The position numbers were made by a program, and so were the translations under genes. Below the pieces are notes generated by a model, which did not search any database, was not told the origin of the DNA, and worked only from the letters and a program-made list of their open reading frames with translations. Shown here piece after piece: positions 1 through 9,270 of a DNA stretch of 64,000 nucleotides (positions within the stretch are counted from its first letter, which is position 1; every line of letters begins with the position of its first letter). The stretch spans positions 1-64,000 of the forward strand of contig NZ_CAKMLL010000099.1 of NCBI RefSeq assembly GCF_927797785.1. The letters run 5' to 3'. This DNA is from Candidatus Nitrotoga sp. BS. Its GTDB lineage: Bacteria; Pseudomonadota; Gammaproteobacteria; Burkholderiales; Gallionellaceae.

Positions 1-264
1 CAAGTGCATAATTAAAACAAAATTAAATCAATATGTTAAAATTGTTTCTTAAGAGTACTGACCCCGTGCGTTTCGTACGTTTTGCCTTGGCAAGTGAATG
101 ATATTTCGTTTGCCACCAATATCGTTTGGGTTAGACAACTACATGGCATACCTCCGTATCGAACTGCACATTAACCTAGTGGATGCGAGGAATGGCAGTA
201 TCAGATTGGAGTGGGGTGGGCAAATAGGTGATGGAGTAGATGGGGAGCGGCGAAATGTTGAATC

Positions 265-753
265 TTACTTGATGGTTCGAGGCTTTGCGGTTTTAGGTTT
301 TGAGGCAGATTGAGCTGCAGACTCCTTTGTGGCAGCTACCTTAACCAAGAGGCGAGGGCCAGTTATTTCACCCTCCTCCGTCGTTGCCATAAGCCTCAGA
401 ACAGTGGATTTTTCAATAGCAAACGGAGCAAATACGATTGCAGTACTGAGGATTGTTCGCGTGGAGGTTTCATCTAAAATCTGACTTGATACTGTAAGGT
501 TTTCTTTTGGAATATCAACTCGAGCTAATTCAATATCAACGTCCTGCACGACCCGAAGCGTCAATGATTTAAGTGGCCTTTCTTTTGGAGTCAGAATCGA
601 TGCAAACACACATAGCTTTGGCAATGTAATGGGTGCCATTTGAACAACGAGCTCACCTTGGTAACACCCCATAAATGACAACTTGTTACCTACCTCTTGT
701 CGGATATCGTCGCAAAAGATTGCCGTTATCAAACAAGCATCATTCATTTTCAT
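265..753 (-). CDS. DUF6941-like conserved hypothetical protein
   Basis: A 162-residue protein without signal peptide or membrane segment. The N-terminus, with AIFCDDIRQEVGNKLSFMG near residues 11-29, resembles the uncharacterised DUF6941 family as I remember it; no biochemical function is known to me. The C-terminus is a short lysine/alanine/proline tail. Its ATG overlaps the stop codon of the upstream HTH antitoxin gene (ATGA at 750-753), so the two are translationally coupled and it is the third cistron of a toxin-antitoxin cassette. It could be an accessory antitoxin, a target, or cargo; the sequence does not decide. The coding call is firm, the family call moderate. Confidence 0.7.
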   Translation of the reverse strand: MKMNDACLITAIFCDDIRQEVGNKLSFMGCYQGELVVQMAPITLPKLCVFASILTPKERPLKSLTLRVVQDVDIELARVDIPKENLTVSSQILDETSTRTILSTAIVFAPFAIEKSTVLRLMATTEEGEITGPRLLVKVAATKESAAQSASKPKTAKPRTIK

Positions 754-1214
754 TGTTCATCCTCAGGTGAAATTGCTTCCAAAATTACCTCTACTGGCAC
801 TCCAAGCGCCCGAGCAAGTTTTTTTACTGTACTGACCTGTGGATCAACATTGCCGAGTTCAATCCGCGCGATATGAGGCTGGCTTGTACTGGCTCGTTTC
901 GCGAGCTCTACTTGCGACCAGCCTTTTTGAAGGCGAAGCAGTGCAATTGAAGCAGGCTGGTTACTGTAAAAACATTTCGCTACCCATTGCCGACCTTTGG
1001 TAATCGCTTCCGATACCTCGTTGGACTGTTCAAACTCGGCGACTAAATCATCAATGTCGATGGCACCGGGAATTTCTGGGAGCTTTGCAGGAACAGTAAA
1101 TTCCATGCGAATCACATTACATGGTGCTGTACTAGTCGGTTGCTCCTCAAAAACCTTAGTAGGTAGTAATGCTAAGGTCTTTGTAGGCTTTACGGATGCG
1201 GCTTGTAATTTCAT
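750..1214 (-). CDS. HTH (XRE/HigA-like) antitoxin
   Basis: A 154-residue protein with a Cro/C1-type helix-turn-helix at about residues 88-148, recognisable from GWSQVELAKRAST followed by IARIE and a long helix with VKKLARALGV. The N-terminal 80 residues are a linker-like segment that probably contacts the toxin. Its 5' end overlaps the upstream toxin gene by 59 nt and its stop overlaps the next gene, so all three are one transcript. The toxin-first order matches HigBA-type modules. By family analogy it binds the toxin and represses the cassette promoter. A start at the internal Met near residue 36 cannot be excluded, but ATG 1214 is preceded by AAAAAAGA, an acceptable ribosome site. Confidence 0.72.
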   Translation of the reverse strand: MKLQAASVKPTKTLALLPTKVFEEQPTSTAPCNVIRMEFTVPAKLPEIPGAIDIDDLVAEFEQSNEVSEAITKGRQWVAKCFYSNQPASIALLRLQKGWSQVELAKRASTSQPHIARIELGNVDPQVSTVKKLARALGVPVEVILEAISPEDEQ

Positions 1215-1572
1215 GATCTTTTTTGTAGTTAAAATTCCGATTAACGACGGCTAATACATAGTATTGATGCGACTTTGGCGCATATGCGTATATTATGCGA
1301 TAGCGCAAACTACCTTTTGGTTCTGTCCAAATTTTCAATCGCCAAATGTTGAGTCCGGCATTCCAAAACTCATACCACTTGCTCACGTGGTAAGTCGCCG
1401 AGTAGTCAGCCCCAAAATCATGGTCAAGCAACGAGTCAATGATTTTAAGGTCGTATTTGGCCTGTTGCAGTAGAGCGACCACTTTACCAGCAGCAAACCG
1501 ATCACTCACCATCAACTGCCTCAAATCATCAGCAGCATCAGGATGAATCGTCAGCGCGGATACGATACCCAA
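1156..1572 (-). CDS. RelE/ParE-superfamily toxin-like protein
   Basis: A 138-residue protein resembling large RelE/ParE/HigB-type toxins. It has an N-terminal HPDAADDLRQL helix, a central WRLKIW strand, LRYRIIYAY, and a C-terminal YYVLAVVNRNFNY followed by a D-H-E-I helix. Family members are usually mRNA interferases or gyrase poisons; which applies here is not visible. The assumed start is TTG at 1572, because the conserved HPDA segment begins only a few residues later and no upstream ATG is in frame. It lies directly after the stop of a doubtful 45-codon frame. The 3' end overlaps the antitoxin gene by 59 nt, a strong sign of coupled expression. Confidence 0.65.
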   Translation of the reverse strand: MGIVSALTIHPDAADDLRQLMVSDRFAAGKVVALLQQAKYDLKIIDSLLDHDFGADYSATYHVSKWYEFWNAGLNIWRLKIWTEPKGSLRYRIIYAYAPKSHQYYVLAVVNRNFNYKKDHEITSRIRKAYKDLSITTY

Positions 1573-1899
1573 TTAGGTATTGCTCGTCAAGTTGCGAGCT
1601 GGATAGACCGAGAATCCCTGCGTTAGCAGAGTGCTAAAGATGGGTTGAGTCATCGCGTTATGCTGACAGTAGTTGAAGACGCGAGAAAATGCTTCATTAG
1701 TGAATTTCATGTGGCAGAAGGTTAGCATAAATGTGGGTTATCACCTTCATCAATGATGCCGGCCCAGATGTCTTAATTACTCTGTCTAAGGCGCACTTAT
1801 GCATAGAGGGATAGCCAAATTTATATTCCTGCCGCATACCAGTATCTGAAATGAATGCTATTTTACGGTGAACGACCACGATAGAAGACGTTGGCCTCA
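1573..1899. other. Gene-poor spacer between toxin cassette and rsmA
   Basis: Two short minus-strand frames occur here. One of 45 codons (1573-1710) begins MKFTNEAFSRVFNY and stops exactly where the toxin's TTG begins. The other, of 70 codons (1697-1909), runs into the 3' end of rsmA. Neither matches a family I know and neither has a clear ribosome site. The spacer must contain the promoter of the toxin cassette, but I see no convincing -35/-10 pair. Confidence 0.3.
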
Positions 1900-2661
1900 T
1901 CAACCACATTCATCGGTGATGCGCGCGAACTCCACTACTCCCAGGTTTTCCGCGCGCAATTGCGCATCTATTCCCAGCCGGACGAAATCATCTTCAGATA
2001 AATAGGCCTTGAGCGTGTTACGCAGGGTCTTGCGCCGTTGTCCGAAAGCTGCGGCGACAATTTGTGAAAATAATCTTTCGTTTTGCACCAGTACTTCGCT
2101 GGCTGGCAGCGGGATCAAGCGCACAATGGCGGAATCCACTTTGGGTGACGGACGAAAAGATTCCGGCGGGACGTCGAGTAACTTTTCCATGTAAAAACGG
2201 TATTGCAGCATCACCGATAAGCGACCGTAGGCTGGGGTTGATGGTTCGGCCACCATGCGCTCCACGACTTCGTTTTGTAACATAAAGTGCATGTCGTGTA
2301 TGCGGTCGCAGTAACCTGAAAAGTGGAACAACAGCGGCGAAGAAATGTTATAGGGCAGATTGCCGACAATGCGCAAGGGCGCGGGCAATTGCGCCAGATC
2401 AAATTTAAGTGCGTCGCCCGCATGGATGATCAGCTTATCCTGCGGATAGTCTTTTTCCAGGTGCGCGATAATGTCGCGATCAATTTCCACTACGTGCAGT
2501 TGATTAAGCCGCTGCAGCAATGGGCGCGTCAGCGCACCCAGGCCGGGGCCGATTTCCACCATGATATCCGCCGCTTCTGGGCGGATCGCCCGAACGATGT
2601 CGGCGATGATTTGCTCATCCACTAGGAAGTTTTGACCAAACCTTTTACGTGCTTTATGCAT
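1900..2661 (-). CDS. rsmA: 16S rRNA dimethyladenosine transferase RsmA (KsgA)
   Basis: This 253-residue enzyme transfers four methyl groups from SAM to two adjacent adenosines (A1518/A1519 in E. coli numbering) in helix 45 of 16S rRNA, a late step of 30S assembly. The N-terminus KRFGQNFL is the family signature. The SAM-binding loop EIGPGLG lies at residues 36-42, the acidic VVEIDRD at 57-63, and the catalytic NLPYNIS at 101-107. Length is normal. It is the last gene of a minus-strand run lptD-surA-pdxA-rsmA, 53 nt downstream of pdxA. That grouping is widespread in beta- and gammaproteobacteria. No oddities. Confidence 0.97.
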   Translation of the reverse strand: MHKARKRFGQNFLVDEQIIADIVRAIRPEAADIMVEIGPGLGALTRPLLQRLNQLHVVEIDRDIIAHLEKDYPQDKLIIHAGDALKFDLAQLPAPLRIVGNLPYNISSPLLFHFSGYCDRIHDMHFMLQNEVVERMVAEPSTPAYGRLSVMLQYRFYMEKLLDVPPESFRPSPKVDSAIVRLIPLPASEVLVQNERLFSQIVAAAFGQRRKTLRNTLKAYLSEDDFVRLGIDAQLRAENLGVVEFARITDECG

Positions 2662-2714
2662 GGGAATACCAGGAAACTGTCATTTTTGATTTCGCGAGGA
2701 AAACGACTTCTCGA

Positions 2715-3716
2715 TCAAGGGAGGGCTGGATCATGCAGTCTTTCGTGTTGTGCCATATCGGCCGCCATTTGAATCGCTTCAAGCATGCTGCCTGCCTCGG
2801 CACGCCCACTACCGGCCAGTTCCAGCGCGGTGCCGTGATCCACGGAAGTACGAATGATGGGCAGGCCCAGCGTCACATTCACACCCCGTCCAAAGCTGGC
2901 GTGCTTTAATACCGGCAACCCTTGGTCGTGGTACATGGCCAGCACGCAGTCACATTGGGCAAGCCGTTGCGGGGTGAAAAGTGTGTCGGCGGGTAAGGGT
3001 TCGCTGACATTTATACCTTGCGCACGTAACCGATTCAGCACCGGAATTATGATGTCGATTTCTTCGCGCCCAAGATAGCCGCCCTCACCTGCATGAGGGT
3101 TGAGACCGGCAACCAGAATGCGCGGCTGGGCAATGCCGAAACGCTCTATAAGATCACGTTGAATGACGTGCAGTACATTTTCCAATAGTGCAGGTGTAAT
3201 TGCGTCGGCTACCTGCCGCAAAGAAAGGTGAGTAGTGGCTAGTGCCACACGCAGCCCACCACCCACTAGCATCATGACCTCTTGCTCGGCATGCAATTTT
3301 TCCGCTAGAAATTCAGTGTGTCCCGTGAAAGGAATGCCGGCATCGTTGATGACACCTTTGTGGACAGGCAAGGTGACCATGCCCGCGAATTCGCCCGACT
3401 GACAACCTTGCATCGCGCGGATTAGCAAATTGAGAACATGCGGGCTGTTGGCTGAATTTAGCTGGCCGGCCTGGACGGGTTGTGCCGTCGGCACATGCAG
3501 TACGCTCAAATGGCCGGGTGGCAGAGGCGATATTTGCTGCGGATCATAATCATGCCATTGGATACTTAGCCCAAGCAGAGTCGCGCGCTGTTGCAGCAAA
3601 TTCTTGTCGGCCAGCACCACCAGTGCCTGTTCATGACGAGCCAATTGCAAACATAGGTCAGGGCCAATGCCGGCGGGCTCACCGGCTGTAACAGCCAACA
3701 AGTTGGCCTGCGCCAT
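2715..3716 (-). CDS. pdxA: 4-hydroxythreonine-4-phosphate dehydrogenase PdxA
   Basis: A 333-residue NAD-dependent, metal-dependent dehydrogenase of the DXP-dependent pyridoxal phosphate pathway. It oxidises 4-phosphohydroxy-L-threonine, and the decarboxylated product is condensed by PdxJ. Visible family signatures are [10 protein letters not shown] at residues 11-20, [19 protein letters not shown] at 118-136, and the three metal-binding histidines in THLSL (H163), LNPHAGE (near 208) and MYHDQG (near 263). Its start codon overlaps the surA stop by one base (TAATG), so it is translationally coupled to surA, the standard arrangement. Length is typical. Confidence 0.97.
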   Translation of the reverse strand: MAQANLLAVTAGEPAGIGPDLCLQLARHEQALVVLADKNLLQQRATLLGLSIQWHDYDPQQISPLPPGHLSVLHVPTAQPVQAGQLNSANSPHVLNLLIRAMQGCQSGEFAGMVTLPVHKGVINDAGIPFTGHTEFLAEKLHAEQEVMMLVGGGLRVALATTHLSLRQVADAITPALLENVLHVIQRDLIERFGIAQPRILVAGLNPHAGEGGYLGREEIDIIIPVLNRLRAQGINVSEPLPADTLFTPQRLAQCDCVLAMYHDQGLPVLKHASFGRGVNVTLGLPIIRTSVDHGTALELAGSGRAEAGSMLEAIQMAADMAQHERLHDPALP

Positions 3717-5263
3717 TAGATCGCTTTTTCAGGGCGATACTCGATGGTAGCCCCGTCGCGTAACTGGCGCAGCCAGTTTTGATAGGCAGCGTCAGATTTA
3801 TCGGCACGTATCGCCAATTGCGCCTGCTGTTTTTTTTGTTTCTCACTTACATCGGCGTTTCGGCGATCTAATACCTGAATCAGATGCCAGCCGAAGGGAG
3901 ACTGCACGGCGCTACTCATCTGTCCGATCTCCAATAGATTCATCGCGGCTTCAAACTCGGGTACCGTGTCGCCGGGTGAAAGCCAGTCCAAAGCGCCACC
4001 CTTCGCAGCACTGCCGTCCTCAGAATATAGTTGAGCCTGCTTGGGAAAAGAAGCACCCTTCTCTATCCGTTGTTTAATAGCTAACAGACGGCTCTTGGCC
4101 TCCTTCTCAGGCACCAGTTCGCTGGTTTTGATCAGGATGTGACGTGCTTGGGTCTGTGTAATGACCACAGAGCCCGCTTTGCTGCGTTTATCAAGTAGTC
4201 TGAGGATGTGAAAACCGTTCGGACTGCGGAATACTGGGCTGGTCTCACCGGGAGCCATTTTTTTCAGTTCGTCCATAAAAATGGAGGGCGTGCGATCAGC
4301 CGATCGCCAGCCGAGATCACCGCCTGTCAAGGCGTCCTGGGCATCAGAAAACCCTGCCGCCACCTGAGCGAATTCCGCACCATCTCGTAATTGTGTCAAG
4401 GCTTGCTCGGCGCGAAGTCGGATAGTCTGGATTGTTTCGGCATTGGCCTGTTCCGGCACCAGTACCAAAATGTGTACCAAATGGAATTCCTCATCCTTAC
4501 CCAGTTTCTTGGCCTGGGTCTTCAGGTAATTTTCGATCTCGCCCTCACTAATCACCAGCTTACTGTCCACTTCGCGATCACGCAGACGAGCATTGATAAT
4601 TTCGCCACGAATCTCCTCTCGGAATTTTTTGAATTCCACACCTTCTTTCTCCAGTTGGGCGCGAAATTCGGTCAACGTGGAGAATTTATTTTCCTTGGCG
4701 ATGCGCTGCATGGTTTTTTCGAGTTGGACATCATCAATTCGTATGCCGGTTTCCCTGGCAAACTGGGCGAGCAACATTTCCGTGATCATCCGATCCAGTA
4801 TCTGTTTTTTCAACATTTCTGTATCGGGTAACGTCGTACCCTGTTTTTTCAACTGGCGCTCTACGATGCTGAGCCGGTCTTCAAGTTCATAGCGGGTAAT
4901 TGCATCGTTGTTTACCACTGCGACAATTTGATCGATCAATTTACGCTGAGTTTGCGACGTGTTTTTTGTCGTTGTATCGGGGGTTTGCAAATCGACGTCC
5001 GACGGTAGGATTTTATTTTGCGACGGTATTTTTTGTGTTATGTCAGGGCCGTGCTCATCAATAGCAGGCAGTGTGGCCTGAGTTTTCGATGTGTTTTTTT
5101 GCGTTACGACTGGTGCGGGCAAATCAGCGACGGGGGGTACGGCTTTAGCTTCCAACTTGTTTGCTTTCGTTGCACCGGAAATTTTCTGCTGATCAGCGGC
5201 GGAGACGTTTGCCGTGCAGGCTAGTGACAAAAGGAGTGCCAGCATCAACTTGATATGCAGCAT
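3716..5263 (-). CDS. surA: Periplasmic chaperone / peptidyl-prolyl isomerase SurA
   Basis: A 515-residue periplasmic chaperone that escorts unfolded outer-membrane proteins to the Bam complex. It has a signal peptide (residues 1-22, ending VSAA), a SurA N-terminal domain from about 108 ([17 protein letters not shown]), two parvulin domains (about 260-355 and 370-470) and a C-terminal helix. It is about 85 residues longer than E. coli SurA. The excess is a low-complexity linker at residues 30-105 with repeated TQKNTS and TTKNTSQTQ units. The gene sits between lptD (upstream, 29 nt) and pdxA (1-nt overlap). Placement next to lptD fits its role, since LptD is a classic SurA client. Confidence 0.95.
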   Translation of the reverse strand: MLHIKLMLALLLSLACTANVSAADQQKISGATKANKLEAKAVPPVADLPAPVVTQKNTSKTQATLPAIDEHGPDITQKIPSQNKILPSDVDLQTPDTTTKNTSQTQRKLIDQIVAVVNNDAITRYELEDRLSIVERQLKKQGTTLPDTEMLKKQILDRMITEMLLAQFARETGIRIDDVQLEKTMQRIAKENKFSTLTEFRAQLEKEGVEFKKFREEIRGEIINARLRDREVDSKLVISEGEIENYLKTQAKKLGKDEEFHLVHILVLVPEQANAETIQTIRLRAEQALTQLRDGAEFAQVAAGFSDAQDALTGGDLGWRSADRTPSIFMDELKKMAPGETSPVFRSPNGFHILRLLDKRSKAGSVVITQTQARHILIKTSELVPEKEAKSRLLAIKQRIEKGASFPKQAQLYSEDGSAAKGGALDWLSPGDTVPEFEAAMNLLEIGQMSSAVQSPFGWHLIQVLDRRNADVSEKQKKQQAQLAIRADKSDAAYQNWLRQLRDGATIEYRPEKAI

Positions 5264-5292
5264 AATAATCTTTATTCCTAAGTGAAAATTTG

Positions 5293-7512
5293 TTAACGAA
5301 ATCCCTGCTCTGGACTTACTACTATGGGGGTGTTCAGTTTGGTAAAGCCGGCAATACTCTGACGCAACGCATTCAACGGATCGGAGCCTATCCTGACCAG
5401 GCCACTCAATTCCAATTGCATAAAGATGCCGGTCGAAACCTCATTGGTGGCTGTAGCAAAACGTTGTGCCACCACTCGTGCTGTCCAACAGCAGGCATTA
5501 TACTCGACCCCGGTCAACAGCTCCAAAATACGATTATCCTGTAGGGAATAGTTCCAGCGTGCCATCGCATGCCAACGTTGCGACAATGGCCATTGGGTAG
5601 ATATGTCCACCTGTCTCAGGCTGTTACGCGTAAAACGGTAACCCAGGTTGAGTACTTTTCCACTTTCCGGCTGGTAACGCGCGCCCACGTTTAATTTCTC
5701 TGTGCGCGCTTGGTTGGGGTTGTACTGTAAAGCGCTATTCAGCGACCACGCGGGTGTAACCTGACCTAAAACAGCAAGCAAAATATCCGATTTGCTGTTG
5801 GTGGCTTCTACAGGGCTCACCAGATTTACCAGCGGTGTCTTAAAGCTGAAGCGCTGACCTATGGCTACACGCAACCGTTCCGCACCACTATTCGCATCGA
5901 GCAGACGTGAGGTAAGCGACAGTGTGACTTGTTGGGCATCACCAATACGATCGTTACCGAAAAAACGGTTCTCGGTAAACATCTGAGCAAAGTTGAAGTC
6001 GGCTTGGGCTGTGTCGAAATTCGGCAGTTGGTTCTGATTGCGATATGGAATGTACAAGAAATAAGCGCGCGGCTCCAGCGTCTGCACGTATTCACGCTTC
6101 CCCACTTTCCAATCACGTTCCAGCGCCATGCCGCTATCCAGGCTGACTATCGGCAAGGTGCGGCTTGAATCGGGTAACGCCCCCACATTGTTCGCACCCA
6201 GCGAATAATCAGTGTAGTGCACGCCAAATTTTGGAGTCATATAAAATGAAGGGGCGGTAATCAGCGGGTAGCTCAAGCTAGGGTACATCACCAAACGCCG
6301 CCCATTAACACTAGTGGGATGGCTGAAACTCACCAACTCTCCGGTAAACGCCATATCTCCCCCAGCCAGCGGACGTAGCGCGCCCAGGGTTATTTGTGGC
6401 AAGCGGCGATATGGCTCCGCCACTGGCGCGGCCGGATCTTGCAAGGTTTGATAGCTCTGCATCCGAGCTGTGGCATTCCACCAGCCACCGCCATAGTTCA
6501 GTACGCCTTCACGCACCAGATTGGTTAATGACGTCTCGCTCAATAAGTTCGACATATCACGGAAATATGCATCGTCTGATACGTAGTTGAGATTTGTCGA
6601 TGCGCTCAAGCCATTACCAAAATTATGGGCATGCCTGAGCGATGACCGCAAACGGGTGCTATTCGTAAGCGTATCATTGGGCAGTATGTCCAGATGAGCC
6701 TCGCCGGCATAATTTGTGTCCAGATAGCGAAATTCGTTTTTCACCATCAATCCCCGCTTGGCCATCACGCGCGGTTCTATGGTTGCATCACGGTTGGGCG
6801 CGATATTCCAGTAATAGGGCAGTGACACTTCGCTACCGCTCCTTGCTGTACTTCCGAATATTGGACCCAGAAAACCAGATTGACGCTTGTTGGTGAGCGA
6901 AAAATTCATCCACGGCATATACAAAATAGGTACACCCAAAAACTCCACGCGCGCGTTGCGTGCCACTCCTACTTGGCTGTTACTGTCAATTTCCAGTTGG
7001 CTCGCCTTTAGCAACCAGTCGTCATTGCCTATAGGACACATGGTATATTCCACATTCTGCACGGAGTATTTCTGCTGGCCTTTCATAAGCAGGATGTCGG
7101 CATTCCCACGGGAATTGTTGGCGGCTAACGTGAACACCGGCTTCGTCATTTCACCGATGTTTGTATCCAGATTGAGCTTCACATGCGGGCCTTGCATTTG
7201 CATGCCGTTCTGCTCTAGGCGTACCGCGCCATCGGCAACCAATTCTTGGCTGGTTTGCTGGTACACCACACGATCAGCGAATACCGTCTGGCCGCGCTTG
7301 CGCAACTCGACGTCGCCGCTAGCAACGATCTGATTTTCAGTCTGACCTTCTAAACGCTGTGCCGAAATGTAAGCAGGAGTCTCTTCTGTACCCTTAGGCA
7401 TATTCATGAACGTACGATCGAGCTTCAGCAGCAATGCATCACCTTTGGCATAAACCATAGGCGTAAAAACACTGAGCAGGGAAAGCGCAACGAGGTTAAG
7501 ACGAAGATGCAT
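5293..7512 (-). CDS. lptD: LPS-assembly outer-membrane protein LptD
   Basis: A 739-residue outer-membrane protein that, with LptE, inserts lipopolysaccharide into the outer leaflet. A signal peptide covers residues 1-22 (ending MVYAK). An LptA-like beta-jellyroll follows at about 45-180 (ISAQRLEGQ, VASGDVELRKRG), then a large beta-barrel. Of the cysteines that form inter-domain disulfides in E. coli, I see one after the jellyroll (MCPIGNDD) and the adjacent pair near the C-terminus (NACCW). The counterpart near the mature N-terminus seems absent, so one disulfide may be missing. It is transcribed divergently from amgK and heads the surA-pdxA-rsmA run. Confidence 0.95.
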   Translation of the reverse strand: MHLRLNLVALSLLSVFTPMVYAKGDALLLKLDRTFMNMPKGTEETPAYISAQRLEGQTENQIVASGDVELRKRGQTVFADRVVYQQTSQELVADGAVRLEQNGMQMQGPHVKLNLDTNIGEMTKPVFTLAANNSRGNADILLMKGQQKYSVQNVEYTMCPIGNDDWLLKASQLEIDSNSQVGVARNARVEFLGVPILYMPWMNFSLTNKRQSGFLGPIFGSTARSGSEVSLPYYWNIAPNRDATIEPRVMAKRGLMVKNEFRYLDTNYAGEAHLDILPNDTLTNSTRLRSSLRHAHNFGNGLSASTNLNYVSDDAYFRDMSNLLSETSLTNLVREGVLNYGGGWWNATARMQSYQTLQDPAAPVAEPYRRLPQITLGALRPLAGGDMAFTGELVSFSHPTSVNGRRLVMYPSLSYPLITAPSFYMTPKFGVHYTDYSLGANNVGALPDSSRTLPIVSLDSGMALERDWKVGKREYVQTLEPRAYFLYIPYRNQNQLPNFDTAQADFNFAQMFTENRFFGNDRIGDAQQVTLSLTSRLLDANSGAERLRVAIGQRFSFKTPLVNLVSPVEATNSKSDILLAVLGQVTPAWSLNSALQYNPNQARTEKLNVGARYQPESGKVLNLGYRFTRNSLRQVDISTQWPLSQRWHAMARWNYSLQDNRILELLTGVEYNACCWTARVVAQRFATATNEVSTGIFMQLELSGLVRIGSDPLNALRQSIAGFTKLNTPIVVSPEQGFR

Positions 7513-7582
7513 GGAGCAGGGTCGACAAATTTAAGATGCTAAAATCGCACAAATCCACGATTTAGGCAATCCAAAATCAATA

Positions 7583-8575
7583 ATGAAACGTCAACAACAG
7601 ATTAAAGCATGGCTGCATAGCAAGTTTCCCGATAGTTTATTCAATCTTTCGCCAGCCTCTGCCGATGCCAGCTTCCGCCGCTACTTCCGCGCTACTTTCG
7701 CCGATCGCACGCTGATAGTGATGGATGCGCCGCCTCAAAATGAAGACTGTCGCCCGTTTATTCATGTTGCCCAACTGTTCAGTGCAGCTGGGGTGCATGT
7801 GCCGCAGGTGCTGGCACAGGATCTGGAACAAGGCTTTCTGTTGCTGACTGATTTGGGCAACACCACTTACCTGCAAGCACTTCATACCAGCAATGCACAT
7901 GAACTATACGGCGCCGCCACCGATGCGTTGGTCACTATTCAGCTGGCGAGCCGCGAATTTGAATTGCCGCCTTATGATGAGACACTACTTCTGCGCGAAA
8001 TGAACCTGTTTCCGGAATGGTATGTCGCTAAACATTTGCAGGTCAAGCTGGACGAGAAACAAAACGCGGCGTTAGAAACCGTGTTTCAGCGCATTCTCCA
8101 AAACAACTTGGCACAGCCGCGCGTGTTTGTTCATCGTGATTATCATTCACGTAACTTGATGGTCAGCACACCGAATCCGGGCATTCTGGATTTTCAGGAT
8201 GCAGTCTATGGGCCGATCACTTATGACCTGGCTTCGTTGTTTAAAGATGCTTATATTCACTGGGAAGAAGCTGAAGTACTGGACTGGCTGATCCGCTATT
8301 GGGAAAAAGCGCGCAAGTCTGGTCTACCGGTACACAATTCTTTTTCCGATTTTTTCCGGGATTTTGAATGGATGGGCGTACAGCGGCATTTGAAAGTGCT
8401 GGGTATCTTTGCCCGACTGTATCACCGGGACAACAAGGATGGTTATCTGAAAGACATACCGCTGGTGATGGATTATTTGCGCCGTGCTTGTGAACGCTAC
8501 GTGGATTTAAAACCTCTGCTGCAGATACTGGATACACTGGAGAAAAAACAACCAGTGGTAGGGTACACCTTTTGA
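7583..8575 (+). CDS. amgK: N-acetylmuramate/N-acetylglucosamine kinase AmgK
   Basis: A 330-residue aminoglycoside-phosphotransferase-fold kinase. AmgK phosphorylates MurNAc (and GlcNAc) at the anomeric carbon in the cell-wall recycling shortcut that bypasses de novo UDP-MurNAc synthesis. Motifs seen are the N-terminal nucleotide-binding region with FRRYFRATF, the catalytic loop VHRDYHSRNLM around residues 195-205, and the Mg-binding ILDFQDAVYGP. The family also contains antibiotic kinases, but overlap with murU (TTGA at 8572-8575) identifies it as AmgK. It is transcribed divergently from lptD. Confidence 0.93.
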   Translation: MKRQQQIKAWLHSKFPDSLFNLSPASADASFRRYFRATFADRTLIVMDAPPQNEDCRPFIHVAQLFSAAGVHVPQVLAQDLEQGFLLLTDLGNTTYLQALHTSNAHELYGAATDALVTIQLASREFELPPYDETLLLREMNLFPEWYVAKHLQVKLDEKQNAALETVFQRILQNNLAQPRVFVHRDYHSRNLMVSTPNPGILDFQDAVYGPITYDLASLFKDAYIHWEEAEVLDWLIRYWEKARKSGLPVHNSFSDFFRDFEWMGVQRHLKVLGIFARLYHRDNKDGYLKDIPLVMDYLRRACERYVDLKPLLQILDTLEKKQPVVGYTF

Positions 8576-9270
8576 AAGCCATGCTACTGGCCGCCGGACG
8601 TGGTGAACGCATGCGTCCGCTCACTGACCACACGCCCAAACCTTTATTGCAAGCCGGCGGCAAATCGCTCATTGTGTGGCATATCGAGAATATGGCAAGA
8701 GCGGGCATCTGTGACCTGGTAATCAATCATGCCTATCTCGGCAATCAAATCGAAGCTGCGTTAGGCAATGGCTGCCAGTTCGGCATACGCATTCGCTACT
8801 CAGCGGAAAATCCTGTACTTGAAACAGCGGGAGGCATTGCTAATGCATTACCGTTATTGGGTGATGCGCCGTTTGCCGTTATCAACAGCGACATCTACTG
8901 CGACTATGATTTTGTTCAACTTCCCGAACATGCGGCTGTACTTAAAGCAAGCGGCGATACCGCACATCTGGTGTTAGTCAACAATCCTGCGCATCATCCC
9001 AACGGGGATTTTGGTTTGATCAGTGACAGAGTAGTCAATAACGCACCCGCATTTACTTTCAGTGGCATAGGAATTTATCAGCCCAGCTTGTTCGCCAATA
9101 TCCCGCGTGGCACCGTTGCGCCGCTCGCGCCGCTGCTACGTGCCCAGATTGCGCTTGGCAAGGTGCGCGGCGAACATTATAGAGGCCGCTGGCTGGACGT
9201 GGGGACACCGCAACGCCTTGAAACACTCGACAACGAATTACGTTCACAGCACAATGCCAATCATGTTTAA
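8572..9270 (+). CDS. murU: MurNAc-1-phosphate uridylyltransferase MurU
   Basis: A 232-residue sugar-phosphate nucleotidyltransferase that makes UDP-MurNAc from MurNAc-1-phosphate after AmgK. The N-terminal signature LAAGRGERMRPLTDHTPKP is the nucleotide-binding and catalytic loop. VINSDIYCD carries the metal-binding Asp, and RWLDVGTPQRL is near the C-terminus. The start is TTG at 8572, overlapping the amgK stop by 4 nt. It is preferred over ATG 8581 because the family begins MKAM and the overlap is typical of coupled pairs. Length matches the family. Confidence 0.92.
   Translation: MKAMLLAAGRGERMRPLTDHTPKPLLQAGGKSLIVWHIENMARAGICDLVINHAYLGNQIEAALGNGCQFGIRIRYSAENPVLETAGGIANALPLLGDAPFAVINSDIYCDYDFVQLPEHAAVLKASGDTAHLVLVNNPAHHPNGDFGLISDRVVNNAPAFTFSGIGIYQPSLFANIPRGTVAPLAPLLRAQIALGKVRGEHYRGRWLDVGTPQRLETLDNELRSQHNANHV

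Noticed and set aside
1-264. Small frame (98-313) at the window start
   Set aside because: It is antisense to the end of the DUF6941 gene and has no homology.
1573-1909. Frames of 45 and 70 codons between the toxin cassette and rsmA
   Set aside because: No family, no ribosome site; the larger overlaps the rsmA end.
9107-9253. Upstream in-frame extension of pepP
   Set aside because: Lies inside murU and is not homologous; PepP homology starts at 9254-9263.
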